DNA of 34,211 nt, from contig NZ_JAIUMC010000025.1 in assembly GCF_022565775.1 (NCBI RefSeq), forward strand, positions 1-34,211, in the 5' to 3' direction. Origin of the DNA: Natronospirillum sp. (GTDB taxonomy: Bacteria > Pseudomonadota > Gammaproteobacteria > Pseudomonadales > Natronospirillaceae). Shown here piece by piece: positions 24,883-33,480 of the stretch. Both the position numbers and the translations under genes were made by a program. Below the pieces are notes generated by a model, which saw only the letters and a program-made list of their open reading frames with translations, did no database searches and was not told the DNA's origin. Positions within the stretch are counted from its first letter, which is position 1, and each line of letters starts with the position of its first letter.

Positions 24883-25041
24883 TCAGTTTAGACACATCTG
24901 GTTCCCGGTCCTGTTGTCTCGCTCTGCTTGGTTCTTACCTCGGTTGTATCCATATGTGGCGGATGCAATTATAAGAGCCCCTATAGCCCATGGGTTTCCG
25001 CCTGATACTTTTACAACCTGTTCTTCACGGATTTTCTTCAT
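24883..25041 (-). CDS. Double-glycine leader peptide precursor B, 52 residues
   Basis: A small precursor with a 15-residue leader, MKKIREEQVVKVSGG, and a 37-residue core. The leader has Ile at -12, Val at -4 and Gly-Gly at -2/-1, as C39 peptidases require; the usual Glu at -8 is Gln here, with Glu at -9. The core starts NPWAIGALIIASATYGY, then NRGKNQ and a polar tail ending MCLN. It has a hydrophobic segment, GYNRG (GxxxG) and one cysteine at core position 35. The ATG is chosen because AAGGAG lies 6 bases before it; an ATG two codons upstream abuts the ribosome site. The gene follows precursor A by 13 bases and resembles it. No known microcin family is recognised. Confidence 0.85.
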   Translation of the reverse strand: MKKIREEQVVKVSGGNPWAIGALIIASATYGYNRGKNQAERDNRTGNQMCLN

Positions 25042-25054
25042 TGTCATCTCCTTA

Positions 25055-25192
25055 TCAACAGTCAACGTTATCGTTATAGCCTTGGCGCTTGCCAACACGA
25101 TAAGATGCATAGGCAATAACCGCTGTACCAGCCCAGACGAGCGGATTTCCACCACTAACCATCTTGGTTTCGTTCACACTTAAAGCTTTCAT
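25055..25192 (-). CDS. Double-glycine leader peptide precursor A, 45 residues
   Basis: A 45-residue precursor. The 15-residue leader MKALSVNETKMVSGG has Leu at -12, Glu at -8, Val at -4 and Gly-Gly at -2/-1, a full match to leaders cut by C39 exporters. The 30-residue core starts NPLVWAGTAVIAYASY and continues RVGKRQGYNDNVDC. It has a hydrophobic half, GKRQG (GxxxG), a basic patch and a C-terminal cysteine. Start ATG 25192 has AAAGGAG with a good gap. The core aligns with that of peptide B: both open with Asn-Pro and share IAxAxY and GKxQ. A membrane-active bacteriocin is the likely role; a signalling peptide is the alternative. Confidence 0.85.
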   Translation of the reverse strand: MKALSVNETKMVSGGNPLVWAGTAVIAYASYRVGKRQGYNDNVDC

Positions 25193-25246
25193 TTCACATC
25201 TCCTTTGAGAATTATCAGATTTAAGTTAATGTCTTCCCTGACAACA

Positions 25247-25314
25247 CACGAATCCCTATTCGTGAGTCTGTCTCCCGGTGGTGGTTTGCTCGTCAAAGTT
25301 CAGCCACCATCGGG
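25247..25314 (-). promoter_or_regulatory. Structured leader upstream of the peptide genes
   Basis: Two stem-loops lie 55-122 bases before the start of precursor A. One is a perfect 7-bp stem CACGAAT/ATTCGTG with a 4-base loop (25247-25264). The other has arms 25274-25284 and 25304-25314 that pair at 10 of 11 positions. Neither is followed by a T-run in the transcript. They may stabilise or control the peptide mRNA. Confidence 0.4.
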
Positions 25315-25329
25315 CTCCCTTTCAACTAA

Positions 25330-25342
25330 GCCCAAGTTGGGC
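25330..25342. repeat. Palindrome 1 of a related pair (GCCCAA-G-TTGGGC)
   Basis: A 13-base palindrome between the 89-residue membrane gene and the peptide genes. With its flanks it resembles palindrome 2 at 25724-25746; on the minus strand both read CCCAAyTTGGGyTT and are followed after a few bases by TGAAA. It may be an operator half of a shared regulator, or a repeat marking the edges of an inserted segment. Confidence 0.45.
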
Positions 25343-25396
25343 CAAGTCAAACTCTTGCATTCGGTTTGTCCAGAATACCCGTCAGCCCTGTACAAC

Positions 25397-25666
25397 CTAT
25401 CGAACTTCGGCTCTCTTCTCTCTCCCGTAGTAATAGATAACAACAAGCCACAGAAGTAAGAACAGGCCAGTAAATATCGGCAATACCAACCAGACTGGAC
25501 TCACTATCTCCGCGACACTCTCCTTTAGAAACAGCAGGTGGTACAACGCATAAACAAGGAAGGAAGCAACTGTTAAGACAAGTGCGATAACCCATGATCG
25601 TACTCGTTTCTGCATTAGCTTCTCAGCGAGAAACCCGGTCACGTAACCACTGATCGCCTCCAACAT
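25397..25666 (-). CDS. Membrane protein, 89 residues; immunity or accessory candidate
   Basis: An 89-residue protein with two clear membrane segments (WVIALVLTVASFLVYALYHL and LVLPIFTGLFLLLWLVVIYY), a basic first loop (EKLMQKRVRSW) and a short basic C-terminal tail. I do not recognise the family. ATG 25666 has GGGGAG 5 bases upstream; a longer frame to 25705 has no ribosome site. It lies between the HlyD gene and the peptide genes and is flanked by two related palindromes. Small two-segment membrane proteins beside bacteriocin genes are often immunity proteins, which is the best guess here. Confidence 0.68.
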   Translation of the reverse strand: MLEAISGYVTGFLAEKLMQKRVRSWVIALVLTVASFLVYALYHLLFLKESVAEIVSPVWLVLPIFTGLFLLLWLVVIYYYGREKRAEVR

Positions 25667-25723
25667 ACAGACTCCCCACAAAGCTGAGTTGATTGAATAA
25701 ACCAAACTCTTGTTTCCTTTTCA

Positions 25724-25746
25724 GCCAAACCCAAATTGGGTTCGGC
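25724..25746. repeat. Palindrome 2 of a related pair, 23 bases
   Basis: A nearly perfect 23-base inverted repeat centred on AACCCAAATTGGGTT, 14 bases after the HlyD stop. It is related to palindrome 1 at 25330. It could fold as a hairpin in the transcript but has no T-run; a protein-binding operator is equally likely. The 10-mer CAAACTCTTG is also found near both palindromes (25348 and 25703). Confidence 0.45.
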
Positions 25747-25760
25747 CAAATTCCTCTCTG

Positions 25761-27008
25761 CTATAAACGACCCCGAATACTGAAGATGGGCTCCATCAAC
25801 CACTGCACCAGCGTGCGGTCGGCCAGTTCGATATCGGCCTCCAGCAGAATGCCGGGTTTCAGGGGTGTCTCCTGGCCAAAGGCGAGCACATGCTGCTGGT
25901 CGATGCGGGCGCGCACGCGGTAAACCGGCTCCTCAAGAGCGATGGGCGCTCGGTGAAGCTCGCTGGGCAGCAGTACGTGGTTGCTGATTTCACTGATCTG
26001 GCCGTCATAAAGCCCGAACTGCTGATACGGAAAGGCCGAGTAGCGAGTCCGAACCGGCTGGCCAGTCTCCAGAAAACCAATAGCGCTGGTGGGCACGAAG
26101 AGCTCGGCCAGCAATTCAGTATCTTCCGGCAGCAGGCTGGCCAGCGGCAAGCCTGGCTCGGCGTCCTGCCCTTCTACCGCTTGCACGCTGGTGATTCGAC
26201 CATCGCGCTCAGCGGTAATGACATAGGCGCGTCGACCGTGCAGTTCAGCGATCTGCTGGGCCAGTGTGCTGAGCTCGGAATGGAGCTGGTCCTGCTGGTC
26301 TTCCTGCTCGGTGATCAGGTTGTGCAACTGGGCCTGCAGACGTTCACGCTGATGGCGCTGATTGTCGATACTGCGCTGCAGGCTCTGCAATTCGGACTCC
26401 AGTGCCAGTCGCTGGTCTACCGCCTGGTTGAGATCAGTCTGACTGGCCAGGTTGCGTTCGCGCAGGCGCTCCAGTCGTTCAACCTGCTCGTGGGTCAGTG
26501 CCAGTCGCTGTTCGAGTGTCGAGGCTTGTCGGCGCAAGGACTCGAGGTCATCTGCCGCCTCATCCAGAGACTGCTCGACATCCTGACGGCGGTGGGCGAA
26601 GAGTGTGGGCACCCGATCAATGCGCTGACTGAGCAGCGATTGTCGCTGCTGGTATTCCTCCAGCAGGAGGGTTTCAAGGTTGCGGCCGTCAGCAAGAATG
26701 CTGTCGCCGTTGACGACAAAAAGAGGCTGGCCTGCGCTGACCCGGTCGCCGTCACTGACCAGCACCTGCCGAACAATACCGGCGCGCGGCGCGGTCACCT
26801 GCAGCACGCCGGAAGACGGTACCAGATGACCCTGCACGGTCTCCTTGCGCGGAAAGGTGGCCCAACTGAGATAGGCTGCCACCGCCGAGACAAACAGCAA
26901 GGCAACAACACAAAATAGTCGGATAGACAGTGGCTGCAACAGCAATACGTCGCCGTGCAGGCGGTCTTGTTGCTGAACGATCGCTTCCTGTCGAAAGAGG
27001 CCTGTCAT
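25761..27008 (-). CDS. HlyD-family periplasmic adaptor (type I secretion)
   Basis: A 415-residue membrane-fusion protein that would link the ABC exporter to a TolC-type outer-membrane channel. A single N-terminal membrane segment (CVVALLFVSAVAAYLSW) is followed by a lipoyl-like half (GVLQVTAPRAGIVRQVLVSDGD). Next comes a long coiled coil, about residues 125-270, rich in Glu, Gln and Leu, then a beta-barrel region ending in KPGILLEADIELADRTLVQWL. This is the layout of CvaA/MchE-type adaptors. ATG 27008 (MTGLFRQEA) fits the family; a longer frame to 27119 has no ribosome site. No tolC gene is present. A perfect CRP-type site lies about 145 bases upstream. Confidence 0.92.
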   Translation of the reverse strand: MTGLFRQEAIVQQQDRLHGDVLLLQPLSIRLFCVVALLFVSAVAAYLSWATFPRKETVQGHLVPSSGVLQVTAPRAGIVRQVLVSDGDRVSAGQPLFVVNGDSILADGRNLETLLLEEYQQRQSLLSQRIDRVPTLFAHRRQDVEQSLDEAADDLESLRRQASTLEQRLALTHEQVERLERLRERNLASQTDLNQAVDQRLALESELQSLQRSIDNQRHQRERLQAQLHNLITEQEDQQDQLHSELSTLAQQIAELHGRRAYVITAERDGRITSVQAVEGQDAEPGLPLASLLPEDTELLAELFVPTSAIGFLETGQPVRTRYSAFPYQQFGLYDGQISEISNHVLLPSELHRAPIALEEPVYRVRARIDQQHVLAFGQETPLKPGILLEADIELADRTLVQWLMEPIFSIRGRL

Positions 27009-27151
27009 ATCAATGCAATTCCCTATTGCATGGAGATTGATCACTTTCCCTGGCGGGCGCCTGTTGAGGGGCCCAGTCTTGCGACTTGCGGGAAAAGTAT
27101 TCCCGACAGAAAGCTGCATCTCAATACACCCTGGGTATAGGCAACAATGAC

Positions 27152-27171
27152 AATGTGACCGGCGTCACATT
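27152..27171. promoter_or_regulatory. Perfect CRP/Vfr-type palindrome upstream of the secretion operon
   Basis: AATGTGACCGGCGTCACATT contains TGTGA-N6-TCACA with fully symmetric flanks, the consensus for CRP-family regulators. It lies in a 349-base gap (27009-27357) before the HlyD gene. On the minus strand TTGTCA follows at 27153-27148, with TGTATT at 27128-27123 as a possible -10. The rest of the gap holds no gene I can support. Confidence 0.65.
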
Positions 27172-27357
27172 CGAACGCATGTCATTTTCCACAGGAATCA
27201 CTGCACCTGTGAAAAACACCAGTCGAACGGTTCGTGGACGTTGGGTTGGATCGAAATTAGGCGGGTAGACTGTTCAGCAACTCACTGATGGCCCTTTATC
27301 GGGATGATCTAAGTGACATCGGTCGGCGATTCTAGTGAAAAAAGGGGGTCACTGCCG

Positions 27358-27579
27358 TCAACGACGGCGCCCCGCAAAGAGGAACATCAGGACGCCTGCC
27401 ACGATAGCCGCCGCACCGGCCCAGACCGGCACATTGACATACTCTCGCTCATCCATGGACAGGCTGAATGCACCCAGCGATGCTTCATGCGTTTCGCTGG
27501 TATAGGAAAAGCCACCATAAACCAGTGCCAGCACACCCAGTGCGATCAGCACCACGGCAAATACCTGAATCGGTTTCAT
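27358..27579 (-). CDS. Small two-segment inner-membrane protein
   Basis: A 73-residue protein with two hydrophobic segments (IQVFAVVLIALGVLALVYGG and VWAGAAAIVAGVLMFLFAG) joined by a polar loop, SYTSETHEASLGAF and following. Similar two-segment proteins of unknown function occur in many proteobacteria, but I cannot name the family with confidence. ATG 27579 has GGGAG upstream. A short stem-loop GCCGTC/GACGGC at 27354-27368 overlaps its stop and is followed in the transcript, after some bases, by TTTTTT, possibly a terminator. Confidence 0.7.
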   Translation of the reverse strand: MKPIQVFAVVLIALGVLALVYGGFSYTSETHEASLGAFSLSMDEREYVNVPVWAGAAAIVAGVLMFLFAGRRR

Positions 27580-27706
27580 GGGACTACTCCCTTGCAAAGC
27601 AGCATCCTAGCCCTCTGAGTGCACCCGCTTCCGTGCGGTAGCGCACAGAAGCGCCCTGCTCGCGAGTGGCAGCATGGGTGAAGATCGCTTAGTGGAGCCG
27701 CCACTC

Positions 27707-27865
27707 ATGAATCTCGCCGGCGTTTTGCTCGTTGCGCTGATGCTGATCCTGATCAGCGTCATGCCGGTATGGCCTCACACCAGGCATTGGGGCTATTTGC
27801 CCAGCGGCGTTACGGCCACCGTTGTCCTGGTGATGCTCCTGCCGCTACTGGGCGGAACCATTTAA
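27707..27865 (+). CDS. DUF3309-type small membrane protein
   Basis: A 52-residue protein with two hydrophobic segments around the signature PVWPHTRHWGYLPSGVTAT, which matches the W(P)xxxxWGYxPSG core of DUF3309 proteins. Their function is unknown; they are widespread small inner-membrane proteins. The likely start is ATG 27707 with GGAG 9 bases upstream; a longer frame from 27674 adds 11 residues. It is a single gene, convergent with the dioxygenase gene after a gap of about 100 bases. Confidence 0.75.
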   Translation: MNLAGVLLVALMLILISVMPVWPHTRHWGYLPSGVTATVVLVMLLPLLGGTI

Positions 27866-27968
27866 CGGGAAACAGAATCAGACCGGCCGGCGTGGATTAT
27901 TGATTCACGCCAGTCCAGTCTTCGGCCCGCAAACAATCTCTTCGTCATTCAATGCCGGAGAGATTTTT

Positions 27969-28778
27969 TTAGCCAAAGCGGAAACTCGACACTGTAATGT
28001 GCCCGAAGAAGTCGGGCTCATGGTGCACGCACTCGCCCCTGTCCTCCTCTGCCGCACCAGCGGCCACAAACAACGGCACCAGATGGTCTTCTTCGGCATG
28101 GGCAATCCGCGCGCCCGGAGCCTGGCTCCAGTGTTGCAGGCGCTCCATTCGGGTGTTGGTGTCCTGCTGTGTCAGCGTGTCCTGCAGCCAGTCATCGAAC
28201 TGTCGTGAGGGTTCGGCGCCAGCCTGGTTCATCAGCCTGAGGTTGTGATAGCTGAGGCCGCTGCCGATGATCAGCACCCCTTCGTCACGCAGTGGTGCCA
28301 GTGCCTGCCCCAGCGCCATATGGGTCGCAGGGTCGCGATGATTGAGCATGGACAGCATCACCACCGGCACCTTGGCCTCGGGGTACATGACCGACAGGGG
28401 CACAAAGGTGCCGTGGTCGAAGCCGCGTTCCGGGTCCAGTTGCGCATTGAAGCCGCTCTGTTCAAGCAGCGTGGATATCCGGGAGGCCAATGTCGGGTCT
28501 CCGGGTGCCGGATAACTGACCTCATAGGTGTGCGGCGGAAAATTGTAGTAGTCGTAAATCATCCCCGGCCGCTCGCCGGCACTGATGCGCAGCGTTTCAG
28601 TTTCCCAGTGACCTGTGATCACCAGTATCGCCTTCGGCGCGTCAGGCAGTGTGCCGGGCAAATCCTGCAGGAAGGTGCGCAGCACCCGGTACTGATCACC
28701 CAGCTCGCGTTCCATCCACGGCCAGGGGCCACCGCCATGGGAGATGAAATAGGTGGGCAAGCGAATGGGGGCAGGCAT
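27969..28778 (-). CDS. ygiD: DODA/YgiD-type extradiol ring-cleavage dioxygenase
   Basis: A 269-residue class III (LigB-type) extradiol dioxygenase of the 4,5-DOPA dioxygenase group. Metal ligands and partners are visible: ISHGGG near residue 13, TGHWE near 55, FDHGTFVPL near 120 and a histidine in AEEDHLVPLF near 230. E. coli YgiD cleaves L-DOPA in vitro, but its natural substrate is uncertain. The gene is alone, with GAGAG before ATG 28778. It may act on aromatic breakdown products or in cell protection; the context gives no hint. Confidence 0.9.
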   Translation of the reverse strand: MPAPIRLPTYFISHGGGPWPWMERELGDQYRVLRTFLQDLPGTLPDAPKAILVITGHWETETLRISAGERPGMIYDYYNFPPHTYEVSYPAPGDPTLASRISTLLEQSGFNAQLDPERGFDHGTFVPLSVMYPEAKVPVVMLSMLNHRDPATHMALGQALAPLRDEGVLIIGSGLSYHNLRLMNQAGAEPSRQFDDWLQDTLTQQDTNTRMERLQHWSQAPGARIAHAEEDHLVPLFVAAGAAEEDRGECVHHEPDFFGHITVSSFRFG

Positions 28779-28882
28779 GGGGCACTCTCTCTGGTGGGTA
28801 GCTTGTTGAGAGTGTAGTGCCCAGGGGTTTGGGGGGATAGTCAGAAAGTTTTAATGGGGGGTTCAGGATATTAGTAGACGGC

Positions 28883-28946
<64 letters not shown>

Positions 28947-29012
28947 AGATCGTTGCCATACCTCCAAGGGTAGTCAAACACTCACTGTCGACCGTCGACT
29001 GTCATCTGTCGA

Positions 29013-29960
29013 CTACAATCCTGTCTGCTCCGGCAACCCGAGCATGATATTCATGTTCTGCACAGCGGCACCTGAGGCGCCCTTGCCGAGGTTGTCGAGT
29101 CGGGACATCAGCAGGATGTGCTCGTCGCCACCAAACACGAAGATCTGGTTCTCGTTGGTGTCATTGGCGCCCTGGGGGTTCAGGAAGCCGCCATCCACCT
29201 GCCCGCTGGCATCGAAGGGCTGCACGGTGACAAAGCGGCTGTCCGCATAGTGCTCGGTCAATTGGGCATGCACGGCTTCTGCCGTGTGCACGGACGCCAG
29301 TTGCCAGGCGTGCAGCGGCACGGTGACCACCATGCCCTTGTAGTAGGGGCCGACCAGCGGGGTAAACACGGGGGGTGAGGTCAGGCCGGTCAGCGCCTGC
29401 ATCTCGGGCAGGTGCTTGTGCGTCAGGCCGAGCGCATAGTGGCTGGGGCCCTGCAGTCTGGCGCGGGTCTGCTCGTCCGCCTGCTCATAGCGCTCAATCA
29501 GGCCCTTGCCGCCGCCACTATAGCCGGTCAGTGACTGGCAGCTCAGTGCGGTGCCGGCGGGCAGAATGCCGGCATCAATCAGCGGCCGCACCAGCAATAT
29601 AAAGCCGGTGGAATGGCAGCCCGGGTTGGCCACGCGTTTTGCGGCAGCGATCTTCTCGCGCTGCCCGGCGTCGAGTTCCGGCAGGCCGAACACCCATTCC
29701 GGATCTACTCGATGTGCGGTACTGGCGTCGATCAGACGAGTGCTGTCGGAGGTGCACAAGGCAGCGGATTCTTTCGCCGCGGCATCAGGCAGACACAGAA
29801 AGGCGATGTCTGCCGCATTGATCAGACGCTGGCGTTCGCCGGTGTCCTTGCGCTTTTCAGGATCAATTTCCAGCAGCTCTACTTCAGGATGGCGGGTCAG
29901 CCGCTCCTTGATCTGCAGTCCCGTGGTCCCTTCCTGGCCGTCGACGAATACGCTGTACAT
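29013..29960 (-). CDS. argC: N-acetyl-gamma-glutamyl-phosphate reductase (short type)
   Basis: ArgC reduces N-acetylglutamyl phosphate with NADPH in arginine synthesis. At 315 residues this is the short form. The nucleotide loop VDGQEGTTGLQI is at the N terminus, and the catalytic cysteine lies in VANPGCHSTG near residue 115. LIDASTAHRV and TGYSGGGKGL are also conserved. The start is ATG 29960 with GAGAG upstream; the frame continues further, but that part overlaps slmA and is not coding. It lies 7 bases after slmA and downstream of argB, the enzyme that makes its substrate, so one transcript probably carries both. Confidence 0.95.
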   Translation of the reverse strand: MYSVFVDGQEGTTGLQIKERLTRHPEVELLEIDPEKRKDTGERQRLINAADIAFLCLPDAAAKESAALCTSDSTRLIDASTAHRVDPEWVFGLPELDAGQREKIAAAKRVANPGCHSTGFILLVRPLIDAGILPAGTALSCQSLTGYSGGGKGLIERYEQADEQTRARLQGPSHYALGLTHKHLPEMQALTGLTSPPVFTPLVGPYYKGMVVTVPLHAWQLASVHTAEAVHAQLTEHYADSRFVTVQPFDASGQVDGGFLNPQGANDTNENQIFVFGGDEHILLMSRLDNLGKGASGAAVQNMNIMLGLPEQTGL

Positions 29961-29967
29961 GATGCTC

Positions 29968-30615
29968 TCAGTCCTGAGTCGATGAAGAAGTTTCGGAAGC
30001 CGCTTCCGTAAAGGGGTCCGGGCAGGGCTCTGGTATGCCGAAGATCCCGGCTGACAGCACTTCCCAGTGCGCTTCCCAGTTTTCGGTAGGCTTGCGGGTA
30101 AAATGGCTGCGCACAAACTGGGCGATGCGGCCTTCGACAACGGCCAACAGCAGGTTGGACGCCACACCGGGTTCTATCGGGGTTTCCAGACCTTCCAGCA
30201 GGCCGGATTCGCGCATGATCTGCTTGAGCTGCAGGTCTATGCGCTCGAAAAACTGAGCCACCCGATCGCGCAGCCGATCCACCTCGCCGGCTAGTGCATC
30301 ACCGGCCAGTATGCGGCACATGCCCGGGTTGCGTTCGGCAAAAGCCAGCAACAGGTACAGCACGGCCTGAGTGCGGGCCAGGGCCCGGGTGTCTTCATCC
30401 AGGATGCGGTTGATACGGGTAAAGATGGTCTCTTCGATAAACTCGATCAGACCTTCGAACATCCGCGCCTTGGAGGGGAAGTGGCGATACAGCGCCGCTT
30501 CGGACACGCCCACTCTTTCTGCCAGGCGGGCCGTGGTGATCTTGTTGCCGGCGCCCTCTTCCAGCATTTCAGCGAGCGCCTGCAGAATCTGCTGCTTGCG
30601 AGACGTAGACTTCAT
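29968..30615 (-). CDS. slmA: Nucleoid occlusion factor SlmA (TetR-like)
   Basis: SlmA binds specific chromosomal sites and blocks FtsZ ring assembly over the nucleoid. The 215-residue protein has a TetR-type helix-turn-helix at about residues 26-55 (ITTARLAERVGVSEAALYRH, then FPSKARMFEGL), followed by the SlmA-type core AFAERNPGMCRILAGDAL and ESGLLEGLETP. In E. coli slmA also lies beside dut and coaBC. Here it is sandwiched between argB (2-base gap) and argC (7-base gap). The last 20 or so residues form an acidic, serine-rich tail. Confidence 0.93.
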   Translation of the reverse strand: MKSTSRKQQILQALAEMLEEGAGNKITTARLAERVGVSEAALYRHFPSKARMFEGLIEFIEETIFTRINRILDEDTRALARTQAVLYLLLAFAERNPGMCRILAGDALAGEVDRLRDRVAQFFERIDLQLKQIMRESGLLEGLETPIEPGVASNLLLAVVEGRIAQFVRSHFTRKPTENWEAHWEVLSAGIFGIPEPCPDPFTEAASETSSSTQD

Positions 30616-30617
30616 GG

Positions 30618-32029
<1,412 letters not shown>

Positions 32030-32057
32030 GATCGGTCCTTGTCGCAGGTTGTCGGAT

Positions 32058-33275
32058 TCAGTCCTCGGGAAAGCCCCGGGCAAATACGTCGAGCAGCGCG
32101 TCAGCGAGTACTGACTTCGGCTGTCGGCCTATATCATAACGTTCGTTTTGCCGCCCGAACACTGTCACTTCGTTGTCATCGCTGTTGAATCCGATATCGG
32201 TGCGGCTGACATCATTGGCGACAATCCAGTCCAGATTCTTGCGCGCCAGCTTGTCCCAGGCGTAACGCTCCACATCCTGTGTTTCAGCGGCAAAGCCCAC
32301 CACCTGCTTTGGTCGGTCTTTCAAGCGGGACACACCGTCGATGATGTCGGGGTTCTGCACCAGGGTCAGTTGCCACTCATTCTTCCCCTGCTGCTTTTTC
32401 TGCTTCTGGTCGGAAGGATTCTCGACCCGATAATCGGCAACAGCCGCGGCACCAATGAACAGATCGGCCTTCGGGGCTGCCGTCTGCGCGGCCTGCCACA
32501 TGTCCTGCGCCGACTCGACATCGATGCGCTCGACCCCGGGCGGAGTAGCCAGTTGCACTGGCCCGCTGATCAGCACCACCTGTGCACCCTGGCGGGCGGC
32601 AGCCTCAGCCAGCGCAAATCCCATGCGCCCGGACGAGTGATTGCTGAGATAGCGCACCGGGTCGATGGCCTCCCGGGTCGGCCCGGCGGTCACCACCACA
32701 CGACGCCCGGCCCAGGCTGATTTTTTCTCAGCGAACCGCTCCTGCAGGGCCTGCACAATCGCTGCCGGCTCACTCATGCGCCCGGCACCAAAATCGCCAC
32801 AGGCCTGATCGCCGCTGTCCGGGCCGATCCACTGCGGATCATAGAGCTCGGTCAGGCCCTGAACATTGGCCTGGGTTGCCGCATGGGCCCACATGGCCTG
32901 ATTCATCGCGGGGGCTATTGCCACCGGCGCCTGGCTGGCGAGCAATACCGTGGTCAGCAGATCATCGGCCATACCCGCCCGCATCCGCGCCAGCAGGCTT
33001 GCGGTGGCCGGCGCCAGCAGTACCAGAGTAGCCCAGCGTGCCAGCTCGATATGCCCCATGCCCTGCTCGGCGTCTTCATCCAGTAGTTCGGTGCGTGCCG
33101 GTCGCCCGGTCAGCGCCTGAAAGGTCAGTGGGGTGATAAAGGCCTGGGCACCCGGAGTCATGACCACCTGAACTTCGGCCCCGGCCTTGCTCAACAGGCG
33201 CGCCAGTTCGGCGCTCTTGTAGGCGGCGATACCGCCGCTGATACCCAGCAGAATTCTCTGCCCCTGCAGACTCAT
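32058..33275 (-). CDS. coaBC: Phosphopantothenoylcysteine synthetase/decarboxylase
   Basis: A bifunctional 405-residue enzyme for coenzyme A synthesis. The N-terminal half (CoaC) has the flavin pocket [26 protein letters not shown] and the catalytic cysteine in [12 protein letters not shown]. The C-terminal half (CoaB) begins near [17 protein letters not shown] and includes [16 protein letters not shown] and [10 protein letters not shown], then [11 protein letters not shown] and the dimer segment VGFAAET. ATG 33275 has AAGGAG about 9 bases upstream; an upstream TTG overlaps that site less well. It is first in the coaBC-dut-argB-slmA-argC run. Confidence 0.97.
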   Translation of the reverse strand: MSLQGQRILLGISGGIAAYKSAELARLLSKAGAEVQVVMTPGAQAFITPLTFQALTGRPARTELLDEDAEQGMGHIELARWATLVLLAPATASLLARMRAGMADDLLTTVLLASQAPVAIAPAMNQAMWAHAATQANVQGLTELYDPQWIGPDSGDQACGDFGAGRMSEPAAIVQALQERFAEKKSAWAGRRVVVTAGPTREAIDPVRYLSNHSSGRMGFALAEAAARQGAQVVLISGPVQLATPPGVERIDVESAQDMWQAAQTAAPKADLFIGAAAVADYRVENPSDQKQKKQQGKNEWQLTLVQNPDIIDGVSRLKDRPKQVVGFAAETQDVERYAWDKLARKNLDWIVANDVSRTDIGFNSDDNEVTVFGRQNERYDIGRQPKSVLADALLDVFARGFPED

Positions 33276-33480
33276 TGTCGTCAACTCCTTCAGTTTTGCC
33301 CCCGATGGGACCAGGCACTGCCCCCTGAGTTCAGTAACGCCTGAACCCGAGTTCAGAAATCAGGCCCCTGGCTTGCCCGGGCTCTGATCCGCCGTTTTAA
33401 TCAGGCACTGGGTCTGCACTGTGCGCAGGCCAGACTAGAGGCACTGCGCGCCATGAATCCATAGCGAAAGGATACGCGAA
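33276..33480. other. Divergent coaBC-radC intergenic region with GTTCAG/CTGAAC half-sites
   Basis: The 205-base gap carries three alternating copies of one hexamer: GTTCAG 33329-33334, CTGAAC 33341-33346 and GTTCAG 33351-33356. They form two overlapping inverted repeats with 6- and 4-base spacers. They could be operator half-sites or a folded leader. No -35/-10 pair is clear. Confidence 0.35.

Noticed and set aside
27144-27180. The CRP-type palindrome as an intrinsic terminator of the 27358-27579 gene
   Set aside because: The symmetric TGTGA-N6-TCACA form is typical of protein binding, and no T-run follows.
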